DNA of 64,000 nt from Chlorops oryzae (lineage: Eukaryota; Arthropoda; Insecta; Diptera; Chloropidae). Below, one piece after another: positions 52,428 through 64,000 of this stretch (position 1 is its first letter; each line of letters starts with the position of its first letter). The stretch covers positions 24,828,129-24,892,128 of the forward strand of contig CM035807.1 in NCBI GenBank assembly GCA_020466095.1. Reading direction: 5' to 3'. The notes under the pieces are model-generated. The model made no database searches. It had not been told where the DNA came from and was given only the letters and a program-made list of their open reading frames with translations. The translations under genes and the position numbers were made by a program.

Positions 52428-52749
52428 TATAAATTTAACATAAAAGGCTTTCAAAGTAATGAATGCAGGTTTGGGTTAATTATCTCAAACAAGGAGTAAG
52501 TGGGCCTTTTAAGGTACACATGTTCCTCGTAAGGCCCAAAATGACGTTTTTTTAAATCGCATTTTAGGAGCTTTTCCGATAATGATTTTTGGTAGAATTT
52601 TTTGTTTTTCTATAGAAAATTTATCAAATAAAACAACACAAAAACAATCGGGTTTCTATCATCAATACTTTGTACGCTGTAATCGAAAAGGTGTTAGGTG
52701 GGCCTCCTTACGTTGGTACTCTATACTTACTATATATATATATATATAT
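52428..52749. other. Spacer before copy 3
   Basis: Non-coding. It contains GTAAGGCCC-type words that also occur near 50595, suggesting the mariner inserted into a sequence whose two sides are still recognisable, and ends in an (AT)n run. Confidence 0.35.
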
Positions 52750-53331
52750 AAAAGTATTTACTTTGAAGTAAAACAAAGTTGTGTTTTTTGCAATATATGA
52801 AGTTTATATGTTAGGCCATAACTAAAAAATGTTTTTGTTGAAAAATTCACGAAAAGGCATGAAACCCCTAAATATGCTTCAAATCGCCAAATATGCAATT
52901 TGCATATGCAATATGCATTTGCATATTTTTAGTTGCTTTGTTAATAAGTCAAAGAAAATGAAATTTAACTGGCAGATAGAGCTTAAAAGAACGATGAGAA
53001 AACATCCCTTTAAATTAGTTAAGCAATTTCAAACTTTTTCCGCACAAAATTAGCTGGAAAATGCATATAGATTTATAGAAAGTCCCTGTTTCTTGCAATT
53101 AAATCGACTCTATGTAATACGAACAATCCAAAGTCTTCAAAAACACTAATCGGCTGTTCAAGAAATGCTCGGCGAAATCGCTGATGACGTTGGTTGACGT
53201 TATGACGTCATTACGAATGAAATACAAAGCACAGCTGATTTATAAGGGAATTTATTTAATTGATTGGATATTGAAATGAACACTTAAAGTGACCCGAAGC
53301 CATTATTTTATGCAAAAAAAAGGACACTGAA

Positions 53332-55265
53332 ATGGACAAACTCGAATACAGAAGCGTCATTCGATTCTTAGTGCTCGAAGGCGTCACAGCAAGCGAAATT
53401 CATGCAAGAATGGTTAAGGCTTACGGAGACCTAACGCCTTCACCCTCGACTATAAAAAAATGGGCTTCCGAATTCAAACGGTAATGCATTCATTTGTCCT
53501 TCAGGATCATTTTACTTTACTTACATTTTTCTTTTTAGGGGACGCACTAGCATAAAAGATGACCCTCGAGAAGGTAGGCCTCGTTGCGCAACGGGATTCG
53601 ATGTTGTTCAAAATGTACTTCAGCAGGTCATTGAAGAGATATCAAAAAACTTATTTTTTTATACTTAATAAACCTTTTCAGGTCATCACAGATCGCCGCC
53701 TGAAAGTTCGTGAAATCGCTGATGCGGTATGTATCCAAATTGTGCTATACTGTTTTTCACTGAATTTAAATTTGAAATAACGTATTAAAAGAAAGCTAGC
53801 AATATCCTGGATGTAACGATATACAACTTGATTTTGTATATATTAGATAAATTTCAAAAGCAATGGTAGTCATCATGGTAGGGACGCTGCTCTCGTATAC
53901 TTTAAGTTCAATTTTCAATATAAAAGGAATGTGATAATTTAGATTGACTTGAGTTAAAATTTGAAAAAGCGGCAGGTTTATTGAAAATATAGGAAAAGAA
54001 ATTATAGCTTTCAATTGCACGAGTTGACATTGCGGACGCTGCAATAAATGGAAGTTATTTTCGAATCAATATGAAAATTCCTCGATTTCCGTGAAATTAT
54101 CAATGTTACAAAAAAAGTTTAACAATGTTAAATGAAGCGCAATCTGCCTTTGTTGAAATTAAAAACAAATTTTATAGCGTAAAAGTTCATATCGCTCATT
54201 TACTTCAAGAATGTCATATCTCAAAAACACGATTTTTAAGTTAAGTTAAGTATGTTAAGTGAGGAAATATTCGGTGTATCATGCCTCATATTGTGTAAAA
54301 ATTTCGTATCAATACTTAGTATACGCTCTTTATGGGAAGAGAATAATGTCTTATTTTTTCATCAAATTGCGTGTTTTTCTCAAAATCGATGACATTTTTG
54401 AAGTAAATGAGCGATTCCTTTCCTCCCTTTCTTTATTCCTTATTTCTTTCTGCAATAGGTTAATATATCCACCGGTTCTTCGTTCGACATACTTACAAAA
54501 CAATTGCATATGAGGAAACTACATGGTCGATGGGTGCCCACAACTCTTAGCGATGAGCAAAAACGTACAAGAGTTAAAGACTCCGAAGCATGTTTGTCTG
54601 TTTTTCATAACAAAGATATCAATTTTGCACACCGCTTTGTTACTGTCGGTGAGACATGGATACACATTTATGAGCCACAAGCTAAGAAAGAAGAATTTAG
54701 TCCACCACTGAAGATTAAAAAAGCTTCAACATCGAGTGAGAAAGTTTTAGCGCTTATATTTTGGGATTCTCGTGGAGTATTACTTATCGACTATCTTGAG
54801 CGAGAAAGGAAAATTGCTGGTCAATATTATGCAAATCTGTTGGAACAATTAAGTGAAACTTTGCGAGAAAAACGGTATGATATGTTACAAGATGGAATAT
54901 TTCTTTATCAAGACATCACGCTCACTGATAACAAAGACTTAGTAGCAAAAAAGCTAATAGAATTAAATATCCAAGTACTTGAGCATCCACCGCAATCACC
55001 AGACTTATCACCTTCTGACTATCACCTGTTTCCGAAATTGGAAAATTTCCTTCAAGCAAAACGATTTACCACTGTTGAAGAGGCAATCAGTGCTGTTGAA
55101 AAGTATCTTGATGATTTACCGATCAGTAATTACAAGGACGGTGTATTATCACTAGGAAAACATTGGCGTGATTGCATTAACTCTGGTGGCGGTTACACAG
55201 AACCTTCTTCTAATAGCAATACAAATGAAAATCAAGAGCATTTGTCAGAGACTGTTAAAATTTAG
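53332..55265 (+). CDS. Mariner-transposase-derived protein, copy 3 (four exons, 362 residues)
   Basis: Exons 53332-53480, 53539-53626, 53682-53726 and 54459-55265 give the same 362-residue product as copy 1 with all splice sites kept. Differences from copy 1 in exon 4 are five bases, of which four are silent and one changes Leu to His near the C-terminus (NENQEHLSE); exon 1 has Val for Ala (LEGVTASEIH). Intron 3 is about 25 bp shorter, from a deletion near 54370. It keeps the same Gly in VTVGETW, so the loss of the catalytic Asp predates the duplication. It ends 325 bp before the VPS15 stop, on the opposite strand. Confidence 0.8.
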
Positions 55266-55287
55266 ATGAAAATCTTATTATCATTGC

Positions 55288-55589
55288 TACAAACTAAGTA
55301 ATTCATAAAAATTATCTTAAAAAAGGAGGAAAAGAGAACATAAAAAACAAACAATCATCAATGATCACAAGAATCAAAATTTTCTTTAAGGCATTAAAAA
55401 AAATTAAATAATATTTAACGTGCAGTAAATCACTTTGATAGGTTTGTGGAAAACTAATGTAACTCTCATTATAGATCAATAAACATAAAATCTATTCTGA
55501 TTTAAAAATTTTCGATCGAACTTAATCACAGTGGGCATAAAAAGAAACATTAAGCTTAATAAAAGAAATCTAGACGCTAAGACGAAAGT
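55288..55589. other. Spacer between copy 3 and VPS15
   Basis: AT-rich 3' flanking sequence of both convergent genes. AATAAA-like words near 55480-55490 and TTTATT (minus-strand polyadenylation signal) near 55555 are present. No gene. Confidence 0.4.
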
Positions 55590-58500
55590 CTATTTCCACA
55601 GTTTAATGACACCATCGCGTGATGCAGATGCAATATAGGTCTGTCCCTTATCTGTTTTGCACATGAGTAGATCCGTAATAGCATCATGATGGCTCGCTGT
55701 TGGCATATCTGGGCCCGATCTTGGAATTTCTTCGTTAGAGCCACGTAAACCCGCATTTGTGACATTACCTAGGTTAATGATCGTTTCTTCGATGACCTGG
55801 CTGCCATCAACAAGACGTGAACTGCAAAAACATATTCATTCTGAAATTTTACAGAATCCCAAGAATATTTAAAAGTTATTACCTGTAGTTAAAAGAAAGT
55901 TCTGATAAATTATCTCTTGGTGATGGTACAACTAAAGCACAATTTTTCGATTCATTAATATCCCAAAAACGTATTCGCTGGTCAGCACTGCCAGTCAGAA
56001 TAAACGGACCGCTATCTGGTGTAACACCGCTCAATACACCGCAAGACGCCGATGGATCATTCTAAAAAATATTATTCGGAAATAAAAAAAATGTATTTCT
56101 TAATTATGTTACGCGAAACTTGTACCTGCGTGTTTTTCGGTTGACAGCTTGAGTAAGCGAAAACTGGTAAAGTGCTCGCCCATAAAACTGTTTGTCGATG
56201 ACCGGTTTCAATGTTCCAAATGGAAACTTCATTATTCGATTGTGTGGATGAAATTAAACAAGCTGCTTCTGTTGGATGGCAAATGACGCGTCGTATCCAG
56301 GAGTCGGCTGGATGTTTTATTTCGGCAATTGGTAAACGAAAACGTAGATCCCAACAAATGTGCCTGCCACTACTCGTTCCCGTTGCTAGCCACGAACCGG
56401 TTGGATCAGCGCATATAGTCGTTAAGACGCCATGTCGCAAGTCATTGTCCAAACGCCAGGCGCACTGCTGCATTCGCGTATCCCAAGCACAAATTGCACC
56501 ATATAATGTAGCATATATGAAAACATTCGGTGATGCCTGATCATAGGAATGCATATCAACGACGGGGCCATCTGGTATGGCACTAAAATGTTAAACAAGA
56601 ATTGATATTATATATATTCCATTCTAATTCTGAGCATCTCAGTTTCATCTCAGCCTTCCCACTTACCCCTGGTCTAAATGTAGCGCCTGTTGTAGGGTCA
56701 TCTTGGATGAGTTCCGGTCAATGCGCAAAATCAGTAGACTTCCATCCTTGCCACCAACTGCAAGAGATTGTCCTCCGTCACAAGCGGCTAGTGCATGTAT
56801 TGGTGTATTGGCGGAGTATGTTTGGCGCGATTTGTTGATGCCTTGATTGCCGTTTAATTTGTTGCAATCCCATAGCCGTACCGTACCATCTATACTCCCA
56901 CTAGCGAATATCGCACCATTCGGCTTAAGTGATGTTAGCTTAATCACTGACTCCGCATGTTCGTGCAGATGGGCTACCATTGTACCTGCCAGGCGCCATC
57001 CGCTCGTATATGGCGTGCTCTGATTACCGTAGGCTACTCCATTTCGTTGAGAGAGTGCCAGTACACTGTACTGCGATTTGAACTTAACATGCAGTACTTC
57101 AAGATCCTTCAGACATTGTGATGAACGCTCTACAATAATTGCACACAAATTAAATCGATTTGAGCCTTATTATTCGTACTATCCCCCTTTTTTTGCTTAC
57201 CTTGCCAATAATTACGTTCGGGCATTGTATATTCGCCCAGCGAAGTTGCTGCGCTGGCGTTCGATGTTTGTTCGCGACTGCCACCACCAATGGGCGAAAC
57301 CATAATATCTGAGCCAGGTGAAACTATGGTTGGTGATACACCATCACTGACGCCTGTCATCGCTCCACTTCCACCTTATTCATTTTGACAGAACCAAAAA
57401 TAATTTCATTTATTTTCAAAGTGTATGTTTTCTTTAAATTACCCGCTTCCAATGTTAGTTTAATTGTCTTATCTTCCAATGGATATTCATGAACATAGAC
57501 CATTCTGCGATTGATAACAATGCGCCCGTTATTGCTAATGGAACTGCTTCCACCCATGCCAGTTTCAAGGCTAATTTCCTGTTGAGATTTATGTTTCAAC
57601 TTGACCAGAAATGACTTCATGGATAAGAGTTGCATTTCGACTGTGTCGTTAAGTCCTTCTGACGTCAAACGGCGGAAGAGCTGTGGAAATTTAGCAATTT
57701 TTAGACCAGAATAATTTTAAAGTCTTATTTTGTCTATATATATACACCGGGTTTATCAAATGACTCTTGGATATTATTAAATTATAATAGCTACGAACTA
57801 TAAAAAGCCATAAAACCTTTCTACTTACATTACGCATGCTTGGTCCCATATCGCCGTAGATGGGTGATGAGCCCACTCGTGTTTCTTTGCGGGTAATTTC
57901 TCTCTCTTCCAAGGCATTTATGAATTTTTGTATGTCCGCGAATCTGAATATATCCAAAAACTTGATGCTTTTTCTATTAAATTTATTCATTGAAAACTCA
58001 CCTCAAAACACTGTCGTACACTTGACGTGGAATCGGTGGGTATAAGCAATCTAATAGAATTTCGACTTTTTCGACTTGTATTAACGGGGTTCGAAGGAAT
58101 GGATTGATCGCTGGATTAATCTTACATTGTACATCAATTGAGCTAAGTAGACGTGCTGTTGTTGAAATCATGCCACAAATTTCATGGCGTATCCATAAAT
58201 TTGGATGACACAAGTAGCAAGCCGATTCATTTATAATCTCTGTTACGGTGGGTTTCCTGATGTGACCCAATTCGATCAATGTCGTTATTGCACGTATTGC
58301 TTTGGTTATCACAAATTCTTCACGATCCGTGAATCCTTGCTGTAATAGTGGAACTAAAATATCCGAAGCTTGCCAACCAACATAGCCGGCAACACCAGCA
58401 ATATTATCAAAGAAAGATCCACGCAAATCCTTATCGTCGTCGTTGAGGAATGTCATGATATGCGATAAAATAACATCGTTGGCTATTTTATACGAAATAT

Positions 58501-60963
58501 AAATATTAGTTGAAAAAATATAGACCTTTAACTTTTACTTCTGCACTACTAAATGCTTTCTTACCTTTTTCTTTGCCAAAAAAGGAACAAAGATCACAAA
58601 TGCCCGATTCTATAAGACTTCGTTTAACAATTGGCTTCGAATCGGTAAGCAAGCTAAGGACGTTCTGTTGTACGATGTCGTGTAAAGCATTTAATTCTGC
58701 TTCGTAACGTTCGTAACGCGTGGGCATATCATTTGGGGCATTACGTTGGGTCTCCTCCAAGAAGTAGATAGCAATTTTTGCAAGTTTGGCTATAGCAAAA
58801 GGATTTGAAAATGAAAGGTAGGTACCTATTATAAAACGCTTTGATGCAACTTTACATACCAATGTGTCGAGCAAACGCAACACGAACGATAACGGCACTC
58901 TGTTCATTGGATAGTGCTGAGATTGATGGCAGTATATACTCTGGGAAAACGTTTGCATCACTCAAAGGTATATCCTTGACCATGCTGAGACAAGCGGTCA
59001 ATGTTTCGATTGCTTGCACTTGTACATTAGCCGATGAATTTTGTGCCAAATTTAACTGGAAGAGTTTTTTTCAAATATGTATAATGCTTTAAAACACCAA
59101 AAAAAATTTAATATGCTTACAATATACGGTAATATTCGGTCAAGAATCGTTTCCGACGTTGTATATTTTGATAATCTCTGCAGAATTTCCAGTGCACAAA
59201 TTCTCGTATTGGATTGTCGAAGTCCACGAATGCACGATGTAACGACTGTTATTATTAATATAAGGCCATCTTGATCTTGGGGCAAACGTAGGCACCGATC
59301 ATCATCTTTTTTCTCCACTTGGTCTAAATCTTCTCCTGCAGTCTCATTTTCAGGTGTTAAATCTTTCGAATTCGTTAACACTTTGATGCAGTGTCCAATA
59401 TCCGAATACAGTCGTAGATTTTATCGTCTGCCGACATTATTGGTGATGAGGAAAACATTTGTAAATATGACTGCAAGAACGAATAAAAATATTCTGGAAA
59501 CAATTTGCCACGCTCCTGATCTAAATAGTCTTCAGCACTTTTCCGATTTATAGCATCGATATCTATCATTGATTTCAGTAAATTGCGTAGCCGAACATTT
59601 TCGATGCTATGCAAATGTTTTTCAACTAAATCTCGATCTCCACGTCTATACGCTAGAAGCTGAGAGAATTCAAAAGGCGCTGTGCCTTCAGTCCAAAGTT
59701 CCAACAGGGCACAGCTAGAATGACATTTTTCAATAATAATAGATTTTTTAGCCTTTTACTCTTTTAATAATTAGAGCCCAAAACTAACTAACCCCGTAGA
59801 AAAGATATCCATTGAAGGATATAACGTATTGCCACCAGCATAATATGGTCCAAGACGTATAAGCGAGTCACTTGGAAACATTGATTCATTACCATCTGCA
59901 TCATCGACGGATAATGTTTTAACGAAACGTTCTGGCGCAATGTAACAAGTACGACGGCGGCTAGTATCGAAGAAATATGTATAATCGGCCGGATTATCTT
60001 CTGGCAAATAAGTTGGCTTATAAGAAGCGAAATCTGACAACAGTACCCAGTTCCATGATGTTATCAATATGTTTTCCAACTGCAGATTATTGGTAACTCA
60101 TTAACAATAGCATGAGAAATATCAATTGAATAAGTTTCTTTACCTTAACATCGCCATGACATATCTTTTGCTTATGACATTGATTTAAGGCATACAGAAT
60201 TTGAAAAGTGATCCATTTCTTCTCGAGTATAGTAAGAAAGGGGCGTGTGGAAACCCGATCGTATAAACTATGTTTTACATATTCTCGCATTATGTAGGCC
60301 GCCTTGTCAGTTAACTGTGAAAACATTTTTAAATGAGGACTGAAATAAGAAATTCAAATCAAAGAAAGTTTTCTACGCCGCACCTCGACTCGTTGAAATG
60401 GCAAACAATTGACGGCGTTCGCTAATGTTTTCTTTATGTAATCCAAACGCTCCTTGTGATCTTCCAAGGGCAATGTTGGATCGTGTTTAACAAATACCTT
60501 TACGACGATTAGTCCTTCTTCGGTTTTCGCTTTGGCCACCTTGAAGAAACGTGTGCTTCCCATACTGCCAAGCAAAATCATCACATTCATCATTTAAATT
60601 AAAAAATTTTGATATATCGCACACCGGTAACTAAAGTGACACAAGTCAAAAATCATCAATTTCGAGTAAACATATAAAAAAAACATTCACAATGCATTTG
60701 TCTATCAGCCTAACTAGTTATTAATTACCATTTTTATTGTTAGTTTTTACGAAAAGCCGAAACTTGTTTCTTGGAGCAACTGCATTAGAATTGAAAGGAA
60801 GTTTTTGATGTTTTCGAAAAAAATAAATATTTTGACTTGTGTCACTTTAGTTGGCATTAACTTACTTGGAGTCGAAAGCAATTTCATTACTGAATGTCCC
60901 TGAAAAGTAATGCTCCACCGGATAGACTTGCGATGGAGCAATTCCAACTAATTGATTGCCCAT
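55590..60963 (-). CDS. Vps15: Phosphoinositide 3-kinase regulatory subunit 4 (VPS15), 15 exons
   Basis: VPS15 anchors and activates the class III PI3-kinase VPS34 in autophagy and endosome traffic. Exons: 60866-60963, 60564 down to about 60395, 60144-60314, 59793-60079, 59121-59714, 58860-59055, 58565-58789, 58002-58482, 57829-57943, 57443-57680, 57201-57362, 56667-57129, 56126-56582, 55883-56061, 55590-55821. [12 protein letters not shown] provides the N-myristoylated Gly2. The kinase domain has the ATP Lys in [12 protein letters not shown] in place of HRD and [20 protein letters not shown] in place of DFG, as is normal for VPS15. HEAT-type helices follow (exons 5-8) and then WD40 repeats ([32 protein letters not shown]). 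Frame is lost once, at about 59418-59423 (DDKIYDC against [10 protein letters not shown]), and one added base in the A-run restores it. Confidence 0.95.
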
Positions 60964-61254
60964 TTTAAGTCCTGGGAATTGCTTTGTTTTTATCTTTTAA
61001 TTGTTATTCTACAGCTGTATTTTGTTTTTGCTTTTTTGAGCAGCTGTTGTTTATTCATTGGCAGTGATGCCAGCCGATCAAAATATACTGGAATAAATAC
61101 AGTGGTACTCCGGATACTCCGACAAACGTTTTGTTGGGCAGTGTCGAACTTTGATTTTACCGATTTCCGGACTATAGTCCGGAATTTTTACAAAAATCAA
61201 TTTTTTTTTTTCAAGCGTACGCCTCTTCTGGTATTTTATTAGTGCACCAAATAT
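60964..61254. other. VPS15 upstream region
   Basis: The 5' flank of VPS15 (minus strand). There is no divergent gene; the ORF at 60952-61242 is not credible. Confidence 0.4.
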
Positions 61255-61460
61255 CAATTAAATGTGTTGAGTGGCTCACGAGCTATAAGCACATTTTATT
61301 CATTTGTGGGCGTGATAATGGGCAAATATCGCCTATTTTCACTTAAAAGCATGCTCCAGCCGTTCGAAGGAGATCCGACCAGAGACGGACGGATGGAAGG
61401 ACAGACGGATATGTCACAATCGATTAAGTTTTTATCCTACCGGTTAAACGGTTAAAACGT
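61255..61460. repeat. Fragment of a fly dispersed repeat
   Basis: GAGACGGACGGATGGAAGGA and CAGACGGATATGTCACAATC are the reverse of the GTCCGTCTGTCTGTCC motif in the repeat at 63005-63850. It is a partial inverted copy. Confidence 0.4.
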
Positions 61461-61891
61461 CCTGACAACTGACTATTAAACTGTATAAAATGTTTTTCTA
61501 AAATGCAACGTTGAGAGGTTTTCCAAAGCACTTTTTTTCTAAAAATACTGCAAATTTATTTCTTCCCCTAAGTAGCTCCTCCGGGTTACATTTTAGACCC
61601 TTCTTATACGGATTTTTTGTCCATAATGACCCCCCCATAAAGAAAAGGGCTTTAGTACGGCCTCCCATTTACATTTGATAATACTCATGAACTCTTTGTA
61701 ATCAATTTGAAGTGTTCGTGGAAGAAAATTGAAAATTTTCAAATTGAAATTACCTTGAAACTTCGCGATTTCGAATTATTTGAGAGGATTCCATTAAGCA
61801 GTTCTGAAGCTTTTTTATATGAAGTTCTGGAGCGAGTTGTAAACTGAGAAAGAATTACAAAATTGAAGAGCATAATGAAGCGTGACTTATG

Positions 61892-62281
61892 CTATAAACA
61901 GAATAAGGGCGTCAGCGAATATTCGTTCGACGTCGTTGCTTAAAATACACACGGTCATACGAGGTTGCCCACAACACAGCGAATATCGCCGCGTTAAAAC
62001 GCCGCAATAGATCTAATTCTAATGGTAGCGCCGGCGACTGGCGAATGCAGAATTTACACATCAGAAAAGATATGCATTTGTATAAAATCTTTGAGCTTTT
62101 GTTTTCGAAAATGAGGGTTTGTACTTTCTGCTGGCAATGACTTATATTTTCAATCAATATTTTTTCGAAATTCTGAAAACAGCATGAGTTCGCCATTCGC
62201 TGCCATTGTGTTCACCCGCGCGAATTCATCGGCGTATTCGCCCGGCGAATATTCGCTTACGCCCTTATTCTGCTTATAGGA
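61892..62281. mobile_element. MITE, AATAAGGGCGT ends
   Basis: AATAAGGGCGTCAGCGAATA (from 61902, continuing TTCG) is mirrored by CGAATATTCGCTTACGCCC and TTATT (to 62271); the similarity reaches outward through CTATAARCAG. There is no credible ORF inside. Target duplication not clear. Confidence 0.6.
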
Positions 62282-62509
62282 TTATGGTACCTACATAGGT
62301 ATTTCAAAAATATTACTTCTATAAAAAATTAATCATCCTTCAACGATCAAACGCTTCGAGCCAAAAAGTAGAGCGCTTCCGGTATTCTGTATAGAAACAG
62401 CCATTTTGAAAAAAATTTTGATGAATTTTTCTTAGTGAAATATTTCTTAATCTAGCTAAGCTATGTATATTTAAAAATTATATGTTTGAAAAAATCCATT
62501 TTTCCGCTC

Positions 62510-62832
62510 AGAAACCACTGTGCGACGTAGCAATGATCCTGAGCTTTGCCGTTTGTTAGAAAAAATTTCGAACGTTATTTTTTGACACAGCACACTTTTT
62601 CATAATTATAGTTTCAAGCGGTTGCACCGAACTGCATTGAAAAATCTCTGAAAATAGAAATTTTCTGTGAACAGCATCCGGTATCCTCCAATTGCTCCAT
62701 TTTCAAATCTGCATTCGAAGTACAAATACAATTTATCAAATGTTTAATGTGAGGTATCCGGCGACCGGATATAGATGGTATCCGCTATCCGTCCGGATAC
62801 TAAATAGTGGCCGGATATCCATTGTAACTCTA
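62510..62832. mobile_element. hAT-like element with CCGGAT-rich end, left end lost
   Basis: From GAGCTTTGCCGTTTGTTAGA to ATTGTAACTCTA it matches 46330-46627. It shows the right end missing from that copy. No ORF. Confidence 0.6.
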
Positions 62833-63004
62833 GTTAGAACCCTTCCTTTTTTCACGGAGCAAAATTTGTAGAGAAATAATTCCCATTCAGTTTACAGATA
62901 CAGTTAAATTTTTGCGTTGTTTGATGTTCGGCTGTTGGCTTTCCTTCAGTAAAATGCTGTCAAACATGGAAAAGACACTATCGCCAAATGACCGGCCTAT
63001 TATT

Positions 63005-63850
63005 ATACCCGACACACTCTGTGTCGAGGGTATATTGCATTTGTGTGGTTGTATGTAACACCCAGAACCAGTCGAGAGAGACCATACAAAATATATATAG
63101 AAATGATCAGCGTCACCAGGAGATTCGATTTAGACATGTCCGTCTGTCTGTCCGTCTGTTTGTATACAGTTATCTTATCGAAGGAGTTGAGCTATCTTGA
63201 CGAAATTTGGTATGCGTGCTCACGGGGACATGAGTAAGAACAAGTTCGAGAATGGACCTGATCGGACCATTTTAGGCGTACCTCCAGCACTAGGGTCTGC
63301 TATGAAAATCACAAAAACTGCTCTAAAACCGATGTTTTGCAAGATATTTTGATGAAATTTGGCATTTGAACATATTTTAGGCCAATTAATGTGATTTACA
63401 AAAATTAGAAAAATGGGCGTGGCAGAAGGGAGTTTTTCGAAAATTGTCTCCTACTCCCGAAACGCCTATGGGACTTGAACGAAAATTGACACTTATACTT
63501 CCTTTGTAGTCATAAACATCTCGCCCAAAAATTTTATTGAACGATCCATTATTAAGGTACCTCCAGTACTAGGGTCTGTCACAAAAATCTCAAAACTGCC
63601 CCAAAATCTGATTTTTTCCAAATATGAAACTTAGAATTTGCGCGTATATTTAAGCCTCCGATTAGAATTCCGAAAAATTGGAAAAGTGGGCGTGGCAAAG
63701 GGGCGGTTTTCATAAATAAATTAAACAATAGTCGGTATATGGGGCCCCTATGGCCATAAACAACTCCTGATATTAAAAATTATTTGAAGATGTGTGTCTG
63801 TGTCGGGTATTCTATTGTCAGGCTCGCCTGACTATAACACCCTTACTTGT
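63005..63850. repeat. Fly dispersed repeat (GACACACTCTGTGTCGAGGG type)
   Basis: It begins TACCCGACACACTCTGTGTC, has the GTATGTAACACCCAGAACC, GATCAGCGTCACCAGGAG and GTCCGTCTGTCTGTCC motifs seen in repeats of many fly genomes, and ends GTGTCGGGTATTCTATTG, then GACTATAACACCC. It is probably a non-autonomous element or the 5' region of a transposon. No protein is encoded. Confidence 0.55.
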
Positions 63851-64000
63851 TAAAATTTGTTTATGCTGGTTTTTGAAAGCTGTTTCTTGATCCATCTTTG
63901 GGAAAATGCCCCAACTGTACATACATCTTTTTTTCCCCTCTAATATTTCTATTTTCATATAAAATAAATTCGTATTTTATATTTATTTATTTAAACCCGA

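Overview
The window reads as nuclear DNA of an insect, most likely a fly (Diptera). It is AT-rich, introns are mostly 50-90 nt with GT..AG ends, the protein-coding genes are recognisably insect-like, and the repeats are of fly type (mellifera-type mariner, hAT elements, tRNA-headed SINEs, and a GACACACTCTGTGTCGAGGG-type repeat familiar from fly genomes). I cannot name the species.

Layout. 1-1743: repeats. 1744-5138 (+): last seven exons of an SLC5-family sodium-coupled transporter whose 5' part lies outside the window. 7451-7948 (-): TRAPPC1. 9981-20411 (+): EPG5 (about 29 exons). 20751-38000: accessory region holding four single-exon genes for small secreted Pro/Tyr/His/Gly-rich proteins (21052-21435 -, 27961-28251 -, 33018-33833 +, 36986-37756 +) plus one probable relic exon, between many TIR elements and SINEs. 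39452-41167 (-): cyclin B3. 41612-55287: a transposon-dense block with three copies of an intron-containing mariner-derived gene (two intact, one truncated), two hAT remnants, a pogo-like MITE, a 5'-truncated LINE with RNase H, and a decayed mariner. 55590-60963 (-): complete VPS15/PIK3R4. 60964-64000: repeats.

Functionally, TRAPPC1, EPG5 and VPS15 all belong to membrane trafficking or autophagy, but there is no sign that they are co-regulated. EPG5 and VPS15 each carry apparent single-base frame breaks in otherwise well-formed exons. These look more like uncorrected assembly indels than pseudogenes, and they matter to anyone who translates this window.

The most unusual material is (1) the duplicated 362-codon mariner-derived gene with three spliceosomal introns and its first catalytic Asp replaced by Gly, (2) a 2.15-kb inverted pair of TIR elements that each carry two tRNA-like promoter modules, (3) several hAT-type elements whose ends are packed with short palindromes, three with readable 8-bp target duplications, one of them exactly split by a TA-flanked element, and (4) the dispersed family of secreted low-complexity proteins.
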